Of a stretch of DNA of 64,000 bases, positions 41,438 to 52,380 are shown in pieces. Numbering within the stretch: the stretch's first letter is position 1; every line of letters starts with the position of its first letter. The notes below the pieces were generated by a model. The model had not been told where the DNA came from. It was given only the letters and a program-made list of their open reading frames with translations, and searched no databases. The position numbers were made by a program, and so were the translations under genes. Source of the stretch: Arenicola marina (taxonomy: Eukaryota > Annelida > Polychaeta > Arenicolidae). The stretch is from assembly GCA_964019135.1 (NCBI GenBank), contig CAXHSH010001379.1, positions 62,001 through 126,000 of the forward strand, read 5' to 3'.

Positions 41438-44400
41438 CTAAACACACCAGATTGCAGCATTACACCTGCCAAAACACCCGGTACGAGCGACATACTGCTC
41501 AAAACACTCGCTTTTAGGGACATACTACTCACAACATTCGCTTTTAGGGATATACTTCACCCAACACTCAGTTATAGCGACATCATGTACAAATCACTCG
41601 GCTTTAGCGATATACAACACAAACAGACATGATTCGATCATTTTATTAAGCAAAAAAACACTTGGTACAAGCGATATACTGCTCAAAACACTCTGTTTTA
41701 AGGATTTACTACATATAACACTCGAGATATACTGTACAAAACACTCGGTTATAGCGACATACTGCACAAAACACACTCGGTTTTAGCGACATATTATTCA
41801 AAACACCCGCATTTATGGATATACTACACCAAACTCTCAGGTATGGCGACATTCGGTACAAAACACTCGGTTCTATCGATATACTGCTCAAAACACTCTG
41901 TTTTAAAGATTTACTATACAAAAAACTCGGTTATAGCGGCATTCGGTACAAAACACTCGGCTTTAGCGATATACAACACAAAAAAACATGATTCGATCAT
42001 TTTCTTGACCAAAACACTCGGTTCTACCGATATGCTACTCAGAAGACTCGTTTTAGGGACATACTACTAAAAAACATTCGCTCTTAGGGATATACTTCAC
42101 CCAACACTCTGTTATAGCGACATCCTGTACAAATCCCTCGGCTTTAGCGATATACAACACAAACAGAAATGATACGATCATTTTATTAACCAAAACACTC
42201 GGTACGAGCGATATACTGCTAAAAACACCCTTCACAAAACCTTCAGTTAAAGCGACATACTGTATAAAACGGACGTTTTTAGCGATATACTATTTAAAAC
42301 ACTCGCTTTTAGGGATATGCTACACAAAACACTCTGTTATAGCGGCATACTGTACAAATCAGTCGCCTTTAGCGATATACACCACAAACACACATGGTTC
42401 GACCATTTTATGAATCAAAACACTCGGTTTTAGGGATTTACAATACAAAACACTCGGTTATAGCGATATACTGTACAAAACGCTCGGTTGTAGTGACATA
42501 CTGTACAAAACACTCGGTTTTAGCAATATATTAGGGAAACACACCAGATTCCAGTATTCCACTTACCAAAACACCCGGTACGAGAGATATACTGCTCAAA
42601 ACACACGGTTATAGCAACATAATGTACATCACACTCGGTTTTAGCCACATTGTACGTTAACACACCAGATTGCATCATTACACCTGCCAAAACAACCGGT
42701 ACGAGCGATATACTGCACAAAACACTCGGTTTTAGGGACATACTGCACAACCCATCCGGTTAAAGCGACATACTGTACAAAACACTCGGCATTGGCGATA
42801 AACAACACAAACAAACATGATTCGATCATATGCTTGACCAAAACACTCGGTTCTACCGATGTACTGCTCAAAACACTCGGTTTTAGGGATATACTACACC
42901 AAACACTTAGTTATAGCGGCATACTCTACAAATCACTCGGCTTTAGCGATATACAACACAAACACACATGGTTCGATCATTTTATTAACCAAAACACTCG
43001 GTTCTAACGATATACTACTCAAAACACTCGCTTTTAGAGATATGCTACACAAAACCCTCGGTTATACCGACATTCTGTACAAAACCCTCGGGTTTTAGGG
43101 ACATACTACTCAAAACACTCGCTTTTAGGGATATACTTCACCCAACACTCAGTTATAGCGAAAAACGGTACAAAACACTCGGCTGTAGTGATATAGAACA
43201 CAAGCTAACATGATTCGATCATTTTCCTAAACAAAACACTCGGCTCGACCGATATACTGCTCAAAACACTCGCCTTTAGGGACATACTACTAAAAACATT
43301 CGCTTTTAGGAATATGCATCACCCAACACTCAGTTAAAGCGACATCATGTACAAATCACTCGGCTTTAGCGATATACAATACAAACAGACATGATTCGAT
43401 CATTTTATTAAGCAAAACACTCGGTACAAGCGATATACTGCTAAAAACACCCGGTTTTAGGTACAAAATACACAAAACATTCGGTTATAGCGACATACTG
43501 CGCAAACCACACTCGGTTTTAGCGATATACTATTCAAAACACTCCCTTTTAGGGACATACTACTAAAAGCATTCGCTTTTAGGGATATACAACATCGAAC
43601 ACTTAGTTATAGCGGCATACTCTATAAATCACTCGGCTTTTATCGATATACAACTCAAACACACATGGTTCGATCATTTTATTAACCAATATACTCGGTT
43701 CTAACGATATACTACTCAAAACACTCTGTTTTAAGGATTTACTACATATAACACTCGGTTATAGCGATATACTGTAAAACACACTCGGTTATAGCGACAT
43801 ATTGTACAAAACAGTCGGTACGAGCGATATACTGCTCAAAACATACGGTACAAAACACTCGGCTTTGGTGATATACAACACAAACAAACATGGTTCGATC
43901 ATTGTATTAACCAAAACACTCGGTTCTATCGATGTACTGCTCAAAAAACTCGCTTTTAGGGATATACTAGACGAAGCACTCAGTTATAGGAATTTACTGT
44001 ACCAAACACTCGGTAATAGCGACATACTCTACAACACACCCGGTTTTAATGATATACAACACAAACACACATGGTTCGATCATTTTATTAAACAAAACGC
44101 CCGGTTCTAACGATATACTGCTCAAAACACTCGCTTTTAGGGATATACTACACCAAACTCTCAGGTATAGCGACATACGGAACAAAACACTCGGCTTTAG
44201 TAATATACAACACAAACAAACATGATTCGATCATTTTCTTGACCAAAACACTCGGTTCTACCGATATGCTACTCAAAACACTCGCTTTTAGGGATATGCT
44301 ACACGAAGCACTCGGTTTTAGGGATTTACTGTACAAAACACTCGGTAATAGCGGCATACTCTACAAATCACTCGGTTTTAGCCATATACAACACAAACAC

Positions 44401-47400
44401 ACATGGTTCGATCATTTTATTAACCAAAACACTCTGTTCTAACGATATACTACTCAAAACACTCGGTTTTAAGGATTTACTACACATAACACTCGGTTAT
44501 AGCGATATACTGTAAAAGACCCTCGGTTATAGCGAAATATTGTACAAAACACTCGGTTTTAGCGACATACTAGGGAAGCACACCAGATTCCAGTATTCCA
44601 CTTCCCAAAACACTCGGGAAGAGCGATATGCTGCTCAAAACACTCGGTACGAGCGATATACTGCTCAAAACACTCGGTACGAGCGATATACTACTCAAAA
44701 CACTCGGTACGAGCGATATACTGCTTAAAACACTCGGTTATATCGACATACTGCACAAAACACAAACGGTTTTAGCGATATATTATTCAAAACACTCGCT
44801 TTTAGGGATATACTATACCAAACTCTCAGGTATAGCGACATACGGTACAAAACACTCGGCTTTAGTGATATACAACACAAACAAACATGATTCGATCATT
44901 TTCTTGACCAAATCACTCGGTTCAATCCATATGCTGCTCAAAACACTCGGTTTTAGGGATTTACCATACAAAACACTCGGTTATAGCGACATATTCTACA
45001 ACACACCCTGTTTTAATGATATACTACTCAAAACACTCGCTTCTAGGGACATACTATGCAAAACACTCGGTTATAGCGACATACTGCATAAAATACACTC
45101 GGTTTTGGCGATAGATTATTCAAAACACTCGCTTTTCGGGATATACTACACCAAACTCTCCGGTATAGCGACATACGGAACAAAACACAAACGGTTTTAG
45201 CGATATATTATTCAAAACACTCGCTTTTAGGGATATACTACACCAAACTCTCAGGTATAGCGACATTCGGTACAAAACACTCGGCTTTAGCGATATAAAA
45301 CACAAACAAACATGATTCGATCCTTTTCTTGACCAAAACACTCGCGTTTAGGGATATGCTACACGAAACACTCGGTTATAGGGATTTACTGTACAAAACA
45401 CTCGGTAATAGCGACATACTCTACAACACACCCGGTTTTAATGATATAGTACTCCAACACTCGCCGTTAGTTATATACTACATCAAACACTTAGTTATAG
45501 CGGCATACTCTACAAATCACTCGGCTTTAGCGATATACAACACAAACACACATGGTTCGATCATTTTATTAACCAAAACGCTCGGTTCTAACGATATACT
45601 ACTCAAAACACTCGGTTTTAAGGATTTACTACACATAACACTCGGTTATAGCGATATACTGTAAAAGACCCTCGGTTATAGCGAAATATTGTACAAAACA
45701 CTCGGTTTTAGCGACATACTAGGGAAGCACACCAGATTCCAGTATTCCACTTCCCAAAACACTCGGGAAGAGCGATATGCTGCTCAAAACACTCGGTACG
45801 AGCGATATACTGCTCAAAACACTCGGTACGAGCGATATACTACTCAAAACACTCGGTACGAGCGATATACTGCTTAAAACACTCGGTTATATCGACATAC
45901 TGCACAAAACACAAACGGTTTTAGCGATATATTATTCAAAACACTCGCTTTTAGGGATATACTATACCAAACTCTCAGGTATAGCGACATACGGTACAAA
46001 ACACTCGGCTTTAGTGATATACAACACAAACAAACATGATTCGATCATTTTCTTGACCAAATCACTCGGTTCAATCCATATGCTGCTCAAAACACTCGGT
46101 TTTAGGGATTTACCATACAAAACACTCGGTTATAGCGACATATTCTACAACACACCCTGTTTTAATGATATACTACTCAAAACACTCGCTTCTAGGGACA
46201 TACTATGCAAAACACTCGGTTATAGCGACATACTGCATAAAATACACTCGGTTTTAGCGATAGATTATTCAAAACACTCGCTTTTCGGGATATACTACAC
46301 CAAACTCTCCGGTATAGCGACATACGGAACAAAACACAAACGGTTTTAGCGATATATTATTCAAAACACTCGCTTTTAGGGATATACTACACCAAACTCT
46401 CAGGTATAGCGACATTCGGTACAAAACACTCGGCTTTAGCGATATAAAACACAAACAAACATGATTCGATCCTTTTCTTGACCAAAACACTCGCGTTTAG
46501 GGATATGCTACACGAAACACTCGGTTATAGGGATTTACTGTACAAAACACTCGGTAATAGCGACATACTCTACAACACACCCGGTTTTAATGATATAGTA
46601 CTCCAACACTCGCCGTTAGTTATATACTACATCAAACACTTAGTTATAGCGGCATACTCTACAAATCACTCGGCTTTAGCGATATACAACACAAACACAC
46701 TTGGTTCGATCATTTTATTAACCAAAACGCTCGGTTCTAACGATATACTGCTCAAAACACTCGGTGTTGCTGATTTACTACGTATAACACTCAATTTATA
46801 TACTGTTAAACACACTCAGTTATAGCGAAATATTGTACAAAACACTCGGTTTTAGCGACATACTAGGGAAGCACACCAGATTCCAGTATTCCACCTCCCA
46901 AAACACTCGGTAAGAGCGATATACTGCTCAAAACACTCGGTACGAGCGATATACTGCTCAAAACACTCGGTTATAGCGACATACTGCACAAAACACACTC
47001 GGTTTTAGCGATATATTATTCAAAACACTCGCCTTTAGGAATATACTACACCAAACACCAAACCAAAAACAGTCGGCTTTAGTGATATACAACACAAATA
47101 CACATGATTCGATCATTTTCTGGACCAAAACACTCGGTTCTACCGATATACTGCTCAAAACACTCGGTTTTATTGATTTTCTACACACAACACTCGGTTA
47201 TAGCGACAGTCGGTACAAAACACTCGGCTTTAGCGATATAAAACACGAACAAACATGATTCGATCATTTTCTTGACCAAAACACTCGCTTTGAGGGATAT
47301 ACTACACGAAGCACTCGGTTATAGGGATATACTGTACAAAACACTCGGTAATAGCGACATACTCTACAACACACTCTGTTTTAATGATATACTACTCAAA

Positions 47401-48338
47401 ACACTCGCTTTTAGTGACATACTATGCAAAACACTCGGTCATAGCGACATACTGCACAAAACACACTCGGTTTTAGTGATATATTATTCAAAACACTCGC
47501 TTTTAGGGATATACTACACCAAACTCTCCGGTATAGCGACATACGGAACAAAACACTCGGCTTTAGTGATATACAACACAAACAAACATGATTCGATCAT
47601 TTTCTTGACCAAAACACTCGGTTTTACCGATATGCTACTCAAAACACTCGCTTTTAGGGATATGCTACACGAAGCACTCGGTTATAGGGATTTACTGTAC
47701 AAAACACTCGGTAATAGCGGCATACTCTACAAATCACTCGGTTTTAGTCATATACAACACAAACACACATGGTTCGATCATTTTATTAGCCAAAACACTC
47801 TGTTCTAACGATATACTACTCAAAACACTCGGTTTTAAGGATTTACTACACATAACACTCGGTTATAGCGATATACTGTAAAAGACCCTCGGTTATAGCG
47901 AAATATTGTACAAAACACTCGGTTTTAGCGACATACTAGGGAAGCACACCAGATTCCAGTATTCCACTTCCCAAAACACTCGGGAAGAGCGATATGCTGC
48001 TCAAAACACTCGGTACGAGCGATATACTGCTCAAAACACTCGGTACGAGCGATATACTGCTCAAAACACTCGGTTCTAACGATATACTACTCAAAACACT
48101 CGCTTTTAGGGACATACTATGCAAAACACTCGGTCATAGCGACATACTGCACAAAACACACTCGGTTTTAGCGATATATTATTCAAAACACTCGCTTTTA
48201 GGGATATACTACACCAAACTCTCAGGTATGGCGACATTCGGTACAAAACACTCGGCTTTAGTGATATACAACACAAACAAACATGGTTCGATCATTTTTT
48301 TGACCAAAACCCTTGGTTCTATCGATGTACTGCTCAAA
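41438..48338. repeat. Satellite field, segment 7 (left of LINE copy 1)
   Basis: 30/61-bp satellite. Relative to the copy at 54674 it lacks 61 bp near 41865-41880: one long monomer was lost between two CAAAACACTCGG boxes. It includes the macro-unit anchors at 45103 and 46252 (a short 1149-bp unit between them). It ends abruptly at the LINE junction, CTGCTCAAA followed by CTCAAACGG. No gene is seen. Confidence 0.92.
45103..46251. repeat. Macro-unit U7 (1149-bp remnant)
   Basis: From the anchor (here TTTTGGCGATAG) to the next anchor is only 1149 bp. It is a fusion of the first ~0.5 kb and last ~0.65 kb of the U1-type unit, with about 6.5 kb missing. The same remnant recurs at 58400-59548. Confidence 0.84.
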
Positions 48339-48792
48339 CTCAAACGGACGTGGACGCAGCCGGACGGATCAGGACGGACCGGCGACGGGACCAGGACGAC
48401 GACATAACGCGACAGTAGACAGGAGACCTGCGTATCGCATCGCCGACCGCGGAGAACGGGACCGTGACGGAGACGACTGGACCCAGGTTCAGCGACGGCA
48501 CCGTGACGGAGGCGAGTGGACGCGGGGACAGCGACGGCACTGTGACGGAGGCGAGAGGACGCAGGTAGAGGGACGGCACCGTGACGGAGGCGAGTGGACA
48601 CATGTAGAGCGACGGCACCGAGCCCGACGAGAGGTGACAGACAGATCCCGCGCGACAGAGAAGACGAACGACCAGCCTAGGTGTTACTACTGCGCGGAGG
48701 AAGGACATGTTACTGACAACTGCCGACATGGACACTACGTCACTTGTTACACTTGTGGTCGCTCGGGCCACAAGGCCAAGTTTTGTAAATAG
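48339..48792 (+). CDS. LINE ORF1 (5'-partial), Arg-rich with two CCHC zinc knuckles
   Basis: The element's first open frame ends at the TAG at 48790-48792. The frame runs upstream into satellite, where the first ATG is at 48313. The first eight to nine residues of that reading are therefore satellite-derived and the true N-terminus is probably missing. Seen: an Arg/Asp/Gly-rich basic region with four tandem 13-residue units (48478-48633), then two CCHC knuckles, CYYCAEEGHVTDNC and CYTCGRSGHKAKFC, both C-x2-C-x4-H-x4-C. In LINEs such ORF1 proteins bind RNA and package the transcript into ribonucleoprotein; here that role is inferred from the family. At about 150 residues it is shorter than typical CR1-group ORF1 proteins, consistent with 5' truncation. 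The frame is the same as ORF2, with one stop between them. Confidence 0.8.
48478..48633 (+). repeat. Four tandem 39-bp units inside LINE ORF1
   Basis: Four successive 13-codon units beginning W/R-T and ending in a Glu: WTQVQRRHRDGGE, WTRGQRRHCDGGE, RTQVEGRHRDGGE and a diverged fourth, WTHVERRHRARRE. At the DNA level GACGGCACCGTGACGGAGGC recurs. The repeats add Arg and His residues and precede the zinc knuckles, so they plausibly form a flexible nucleic-acid-binding tract. Confidence 0.85.
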
Positions 48793-48819
48793 GTATTCGG
48801 CAACGGAGGAAGGGCCGAT

Positions 48820-51800
48820 ATGTTAAGTGATGGCTCCACTGACGATTTAATATTATGTAGCAAGTCTGATTTACATTTTATGAATGAGGGGAGCTGTCAA
48901 TGTGATTTTACTGGGCAACTAGACAGTAAAGCCCATATTTTAAGCGATCTAACCGACACAGATGTTGTACATTGTAATGATGAGCTTTGTTTTATGGAAG
49001 ATGACATGTCACGTGATGTTTTAACGATACCATGCAAGGTAAAAGAGTCAAAAGATATTTTAAGCCGTGCTGCAGATAGTGTAAGATACCGGCCTGATCA
49101 GCCTTTTATGATGAATGAGGATCATACATGTGCCCCTAGCGACATAATAGCTACACCCAAGAATAATGAGGTAAGGTACGACCCCACATCTGTCCAGGAC
49201 TGCCGCAATCATGAAAAGGTAAGTGAACGACAGGAGAATTTAGTGGCAGCGATCGAAACCAACGAAGATGAAGAGTTATTTGGGCTCGCGCCATTTCATC
49301 AGAGAAATGTAAAAAATCTCAAGATAGCCCACATTAACATAAACAGCGTACGACATAAGTTTGGACCGCTTAGCCAAGCACTGGGAAAAGGCGTATTAGA
49401 TGTCTTGTTCATTCAAGAGACTAAGTTGGACGATAGCTTTCCGGCAGGCCAATTTACTTTAAATGGGTACGAGGTCCACCGAAATGATAATACAGACAGC
49501 TCTGGAGGCATAATGGTGCAGGTAAGAGACGATATACCACACCGGCGGCGCAAGGATATAGAAATTAATGAAGACGAGAAGGGGCGTATCGAATCCCTGG
49601 CAATAGAAGTGACGCTGAATGCTGAAAAGTGGCTCTTTCTCAGTGTATACAAGCAGCCGAAGGTAAAAAACGCATTACTTGTGACAAAGATCGATAGCCT
49701 TCTGAATGCAATCGCTGCTGAACAGGTTAACCTTGTACTGTTGGGAGATTTAAATGTAAACATGTTAAACCATAAAAATTGTCTGAATGACGTATTAGAG
49801 GTCTATGGTACTAAAAATATCGTTAAGTCACCAACTTGTTTCAAAGGTAAAGTACCGACCTTAATTGATGTTGTGATTACAAATGTGTCGAAGCGCTTAC
49901 GAGATGTATCATGTATAGATACGGGCCTCAGCGATTTTCACCATATGGTTTGCGTAGCAACGAAAATAGAAGTTCCCATTAGGCAGCAGAAACGTGTCTA
50001 TTATCGAAGCTTTAAACATTTTGATGAGATTAAATACAAAGACGATCTAGCATCGGTACCTTTTCATGTAGGTGAAGTCTTTGAAGATGTTGATGATTCA
50101 TATTGGTTTTGTAGCACATTGATCAAAGAGGTCGTTGATAGACATGCACCAACCAAGCAACGGGTAGTTAAGAATAACTGTGTGCCCTATATGAATAGCC
50201 ATCTTCGCAAAGCCATAAATGTAAAAAATATGCTGAGACGGAAGTACGAGCAATTGAGTAGCCAAGAGAATTGGGAAAAATACAAAAAGCAAAGGAATCT
50301 CATAGGACGTCTTCGGAAAGTAAGCATGCAAAAGTACATAAAGGGGAAATGTAGCGAAGCTACGACTAACGGGAAGGAATTCTGGAAAGTTGTAAAACCA
50401 CTGATATCAAGAAAAAACGCAAGCAGCGGAAACGTGTTACTGAAAGAGCGAGACGAAATAATATCAGATCCATCAAAGGTAAGTGACATATTTAATCAAT
50501 ATTTCATAGACGTTGCCAAAGACATAGGCCAACAAGATGACATACCAGATGATCAACCAATAGACGAAACCCTTCTTTATCACAAAGACCATAAATCCGT
50601 TATGGCTATAAAGGAAGGTAACCAAGGTATAACGGAAACTTTTAACTTTCGGGCAGTAAGTAGCCACGAAATATACAATGCACTTAAAGGCATTGACGTG
50701 TCGAAGGCTAGTGGCTACGACAAGATACCTCCGAAGCTCATCAAGCTGGGAGTTGCCATCCTGTGTGAGCCATTAAGGTATGTGTTAAATATGACGATTA
50801 ATTGTAATACGTTTCCAAAAGAACTAAAATACGCTGAAGTCACACCAATTTTCAAGAAGAAGGATAACTTAAATAAGGAAAACTACAGGCCAGTAAGTGT
50901 TCTCCCCTGTATCTCCAAGATATATGAAAAAATATTGTGTGACCAGCTTATGTCCTTTATGGAACCCAGGTTATCACCCAGACTATCTGGGTTTAGAAAG
51001 GGACACAGTTGTCAAAGTCTACTGATGCGCTTAGTTGAAGACTCCAAAAATGCATTAGATAATAATCAAGTTATGGGAGCTATACTAATGGATCTCTCAA
51101 AAGCATTCGATTGTCTTCCACATAGATTATTGATTACCAAGATGAACGCTTATGGCATAAGTAAACAATCATGTACGCTAGTTGCAAGCTATCTTACGAA
51201 CCGCGAACAGAGGGTAAAACTAGGACATAATCGGAGCGAGTGGCTTACCCTCAAGAAAGGAGCACCACAGGGATCTGTTTTTGGTCCACATCTGTATAAT
51301 GTATTTACGAATGACCTGCTTGTATCCACCGCACGGGGAACCGATAAGTATAATTATGCTGATGATAATACTGTGGCGGCTCAAGGTAAGGAGTTTAACA
51401 AGGTTAAAGTAACTCTAGAGAAGGCGTTATCGGAGATAACAACGTGGTTCGTCGACAATTACATGAAAGCGAACCCAAGTAAGTACCAGGCAATCGTGTT
51501 TGAAAAGAGAAACGAATTAAGTCAGCACAGATCGTTTTCGATTTCTGGAACAGAACTGGCAGCACAACAGGAAGTAACATTACTAGGTATTCAACTGGAC
51601 GCTAGGTTAACTTTCGGCAACCATATATCAAGTTTATGCAAGAAGGCTGGAAAAAGTCTCAATGTCTTAGCTAGAGTTTCTAAATTAATGGATGTTGATA
51701 GCAAACTTACGTTATTTCATGCTTTTATTCTTTCACATTTTAATTATTGTCCCGTTGTATGGCATTTTTGTGATATGAAAAATATGCGTAAGATTGAAAA

Positions 51801-52149
51801 GATACAGGAGCGGGCATTGAGGTATGTGTTTAATGACTTTAGATCAGAATACGCAGAGTTGAGGAAGAGAGCGGGTAGACCATTGCTATATGTTGAACGA
51901 TTGCGCTGCATATCATTAGAAGTTTACAAGAGTATCAACAAGATTGGGCCTAGTTATCTTCAGGACATGTATAACGTGAAGGAAAACAATTACATTTTAA
52001 AAAATGGGCCAAATTTATGTATGCCACGCGTTAAGACATCAGCTTATGGCCATAATTCATTGAAGTATCAAGATAGCAAGCTATGGAACATGCTCAACAA
52101 GGAAACGAAGTTAGCCAAATCTGCCAAGCAATTTAAAACAACGCTGTAA
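48820..52149 (+). CDS. LINE ORF2: APE endonuclease and reverse transcriptase, 1109 aa
   Basis: Complete uninterrupted frame from ATG at 48820 to TAA at 52147-52149. Residues 1-165 are acidic and unrecognised. Residues ~168-380 are an apurinic-endonuclease-like domain: NINS near 173-176, catalytic Glu in QETKL (E200), GDLN at 309-312, and SDFHH at 371-375. Residues ~390-600 are a basic linker. Residues ~610-900 are the reverse transcriptase: ASGYDKIPP (630-638), YRPVSVLPCISKIYEK, SGFRKGHSCQS, the motif A Asp in MDLSKAFD (D758), GAPQGSVFGPHLYN, and the YADD catalytic pair D848/D849. The C-terminal part has HFNYCPVVWHFC and the following KIEKIQERALRYVF, typical of CR1-like LINEs. The protein would nick target DNA and copy the LINE RNA in the nucleus. 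All key residues I looked for are present, so the copy looks potentially active. Confidence 0.95.
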   Translation: MLSDGSTDDLILCSKSDLHFMNEGSCQCDFTGQLDSKAHILSDLTDTDVVHCNDELCFMEDDMSRDVLTIPCKVKESKDILSRAADSVRYRPDQPFMMNEDHTCAPSDIIATPKNNEVRYDPTSVQDCRNHEKVSERQENLVAAIETNEDEELFGLAPFHQRNVKNLKIAHININSVRHKFGPLSQALGKGVLDVLFIQETKLDDSFPAGQFTLNGYEVHRNDNTDSSGGIMVQVRDDIPHRRRKDIEINEDEKGRIESLAIEVTLNAEKWLFLSVYKQPKVKNALLVTKIDSLLNAIAAEQVNLVLLGDLNVNMLNHKNCLNDVLEVYGTKNIVKSPTCFKGKVPTLIDVVITNVSKRLRDVSCIDTGLSDFHHMVCVATKIEVPIRQQKRVYYRSFKHFDEIKYKDDLASVPFHVGEVFEDVDDSYWFCSTLIKEVVDRHAPTKQRVVKNNCVPYMNSHLRKAINVKNMLRRKYEQLSSQENWEKYKKQRNLIGRLRKVSMQKYIKGKCSEATTNGKEFWKVVKPLISRKNASSGNVLLKERDEIISDPSKVSDIFNQYFIDVAKDIGQQDDIPDDQPIDETLLYHKDHKSVMAIKEGNQGITETFNFRAVSSHEIYNALKGIDVSKASGYDKIPPKLIKLGVAILCEPLRYVLNMTINCNTFPKELKYAEVTPIFKKKDNLNKENYRPVSVLPCISKIYEKILCDQLMSFMEPRLSPRLSGFRKGHSCQSLLMRLVEDSKNALDNNQVMGAILMDLSKAFDCLPHRLLITKMNAYGISKQSCTLVASYLTNREQRVKLGHNRSEWLTLKKGAPQGSVFGPHLYNVFTNDLLVSTARGTDKYNYADDNTVAAQGKEFNKVKVTLEKALSEITTWFVDNYMKANPSKYQAIVFEKRNELSQHRSFSISGTELAAQQEVTLLGIQLDARLTFGNHISSLCKKAGKSLNVLARVSKLMDVDSKLTLFHAFILSHFNYCPVVWHFCDMKNMRKIEKIQERALRYVFNDFRSEYAELRKRAGRPLLYVERLRCISLEVYKSINKIGPSYLQDMYNVKENNYILKNGPNLCMPRVKTSAYGHNSLKYQDSKLWNMLNKETKLAKSAKQFKTTL

Positions 52150-52348
52150 ACCTCGGATGTGTTCTTGTGTCACTGTAATTCGTGCACATTATGTAACATA
52201 GCTAATGGGTAAGGTTTTATGAGATGCAAAGATTGTTATATTTTCATTGTCATATGTATATATATCTCATCCGCTCATGTCATTTTATCATTGTCGGTCA
52301 ATAGCACGTGTGCTAATGTTTATTGTTGACTTTTACATACCGACGTTA
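52150..52348 (+). other. LINE 3' untranslated region
   Basis: About 200 bp between the ORF2 stop and the polyadenylation-like signal. It is AT-rich with no open frame of note. In this family the 3' UTR is where the element's own RT recognises its RNA; that is family knowledge and no specific hairpin was resolved by eye. Confidence 0.75.
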
Positions 52349-52354
52349 AATAAA
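52349..52354 (+). promoter_or_regulatory. Polyadenylation-like signal AATAAA
   Basis: AATAAA lies four bases before the TTATC tail, within GTTAAATAAAACT. It may help end the LINE transcript. In tail-repeat LINEs the signal can also be incidental. Confidence 0.5.
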
Positions 52355-52357
52355 ACT

Positions 52358-52380
52358 TTATCTTATCCTATCTTATCTTA
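52358..52380 (+). repeat. LINE 3' tail, (TTATC)n
   Basis: About 4.6 copies of the pentamer TTATC, one unit reading CTATC, ending TTA directly before satellite AAACACTCGG. A short tandem 3' tail instead of poly(A) is typical of CR1/L2-group LINEs and marks the intact 3' end. Confidence 0.88.

Larger units (their letters stand above)
34870..45102. repeat. Macro-unit U6 (10233 bp, two minisatellite blocks)
   Basis: Contains minisatellite copies 5 and 6 only 3080 bp apart, because after the LINE-free site near 39144 the sequence switches back to an earlier phase of the unit. Copies 5 and 6 belong to different sub-types, so U6 is a fusion of two unit lineages. Confidence 0.83.
39145..52380. repeat. 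13.3-kb LINE-bearing segmental tandem copy, first copy
   Basis: Everything from just right of the LINE-free site through minisatellite copy 6, satellite, U7 and LINE copy 1 is repeated from 52381 onward at offset 13236, becoming 13297 after the 61-bp indel near 41870. The second copy continues past the window end. Confidence 0.9.
48339..52380 (+). mobile_element. LINE (non-LTR retrotransposon), CR1/L2/jockey-like, copy 1
   Basis: A 4042-bp element inserted in satellite DNA, in clear contrast to its surroundings in composition and in having non-periodic coding sequence. Order: partial ORF1 with two CCHC zinc knuckles, ORF2 with APE endonuclease and reverse transcriptase, a ~200-bp 3' UTR, AATAAA, and a terminal TTATC pentamer run. 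There are no long terminal repeats, integrase or RNase H that I can see. LINEs of this type move by target-primed reverse transcription, in which the endonuclease nicks the target and the RT primes on the nicked DNA. The 5' end is probably truncated: ORF1 has no start of its own inside the element. Target-site duplication is at most about 3 A residues and may be absent. The exact clade (CR1, Daphne, Crack and similar) is uncertain. Confidence 0.93.

Noticed and set aside
48340-48771. Minus-strand frame of 143 residues opposite LINE ORF1, and other minus-strand frames inside ORF2 (49413-49763, 50098-50489)
   Set aside because: Shadow frames of GC-rich or coding sequence on the other strand. 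They have no recognisable domain, and the plus strand is clearly the coding one.
48666-48792. Two CCHC zinc knuckles as a retroviral or LTR-element nucleocapsid
   Set aside because: They are followed by an APE endonuclease and LINE-type RT with a TTATC tail. No terminal repeats, protease or integrase are seen, and CCHC knuckles are common in LINE ORF1.
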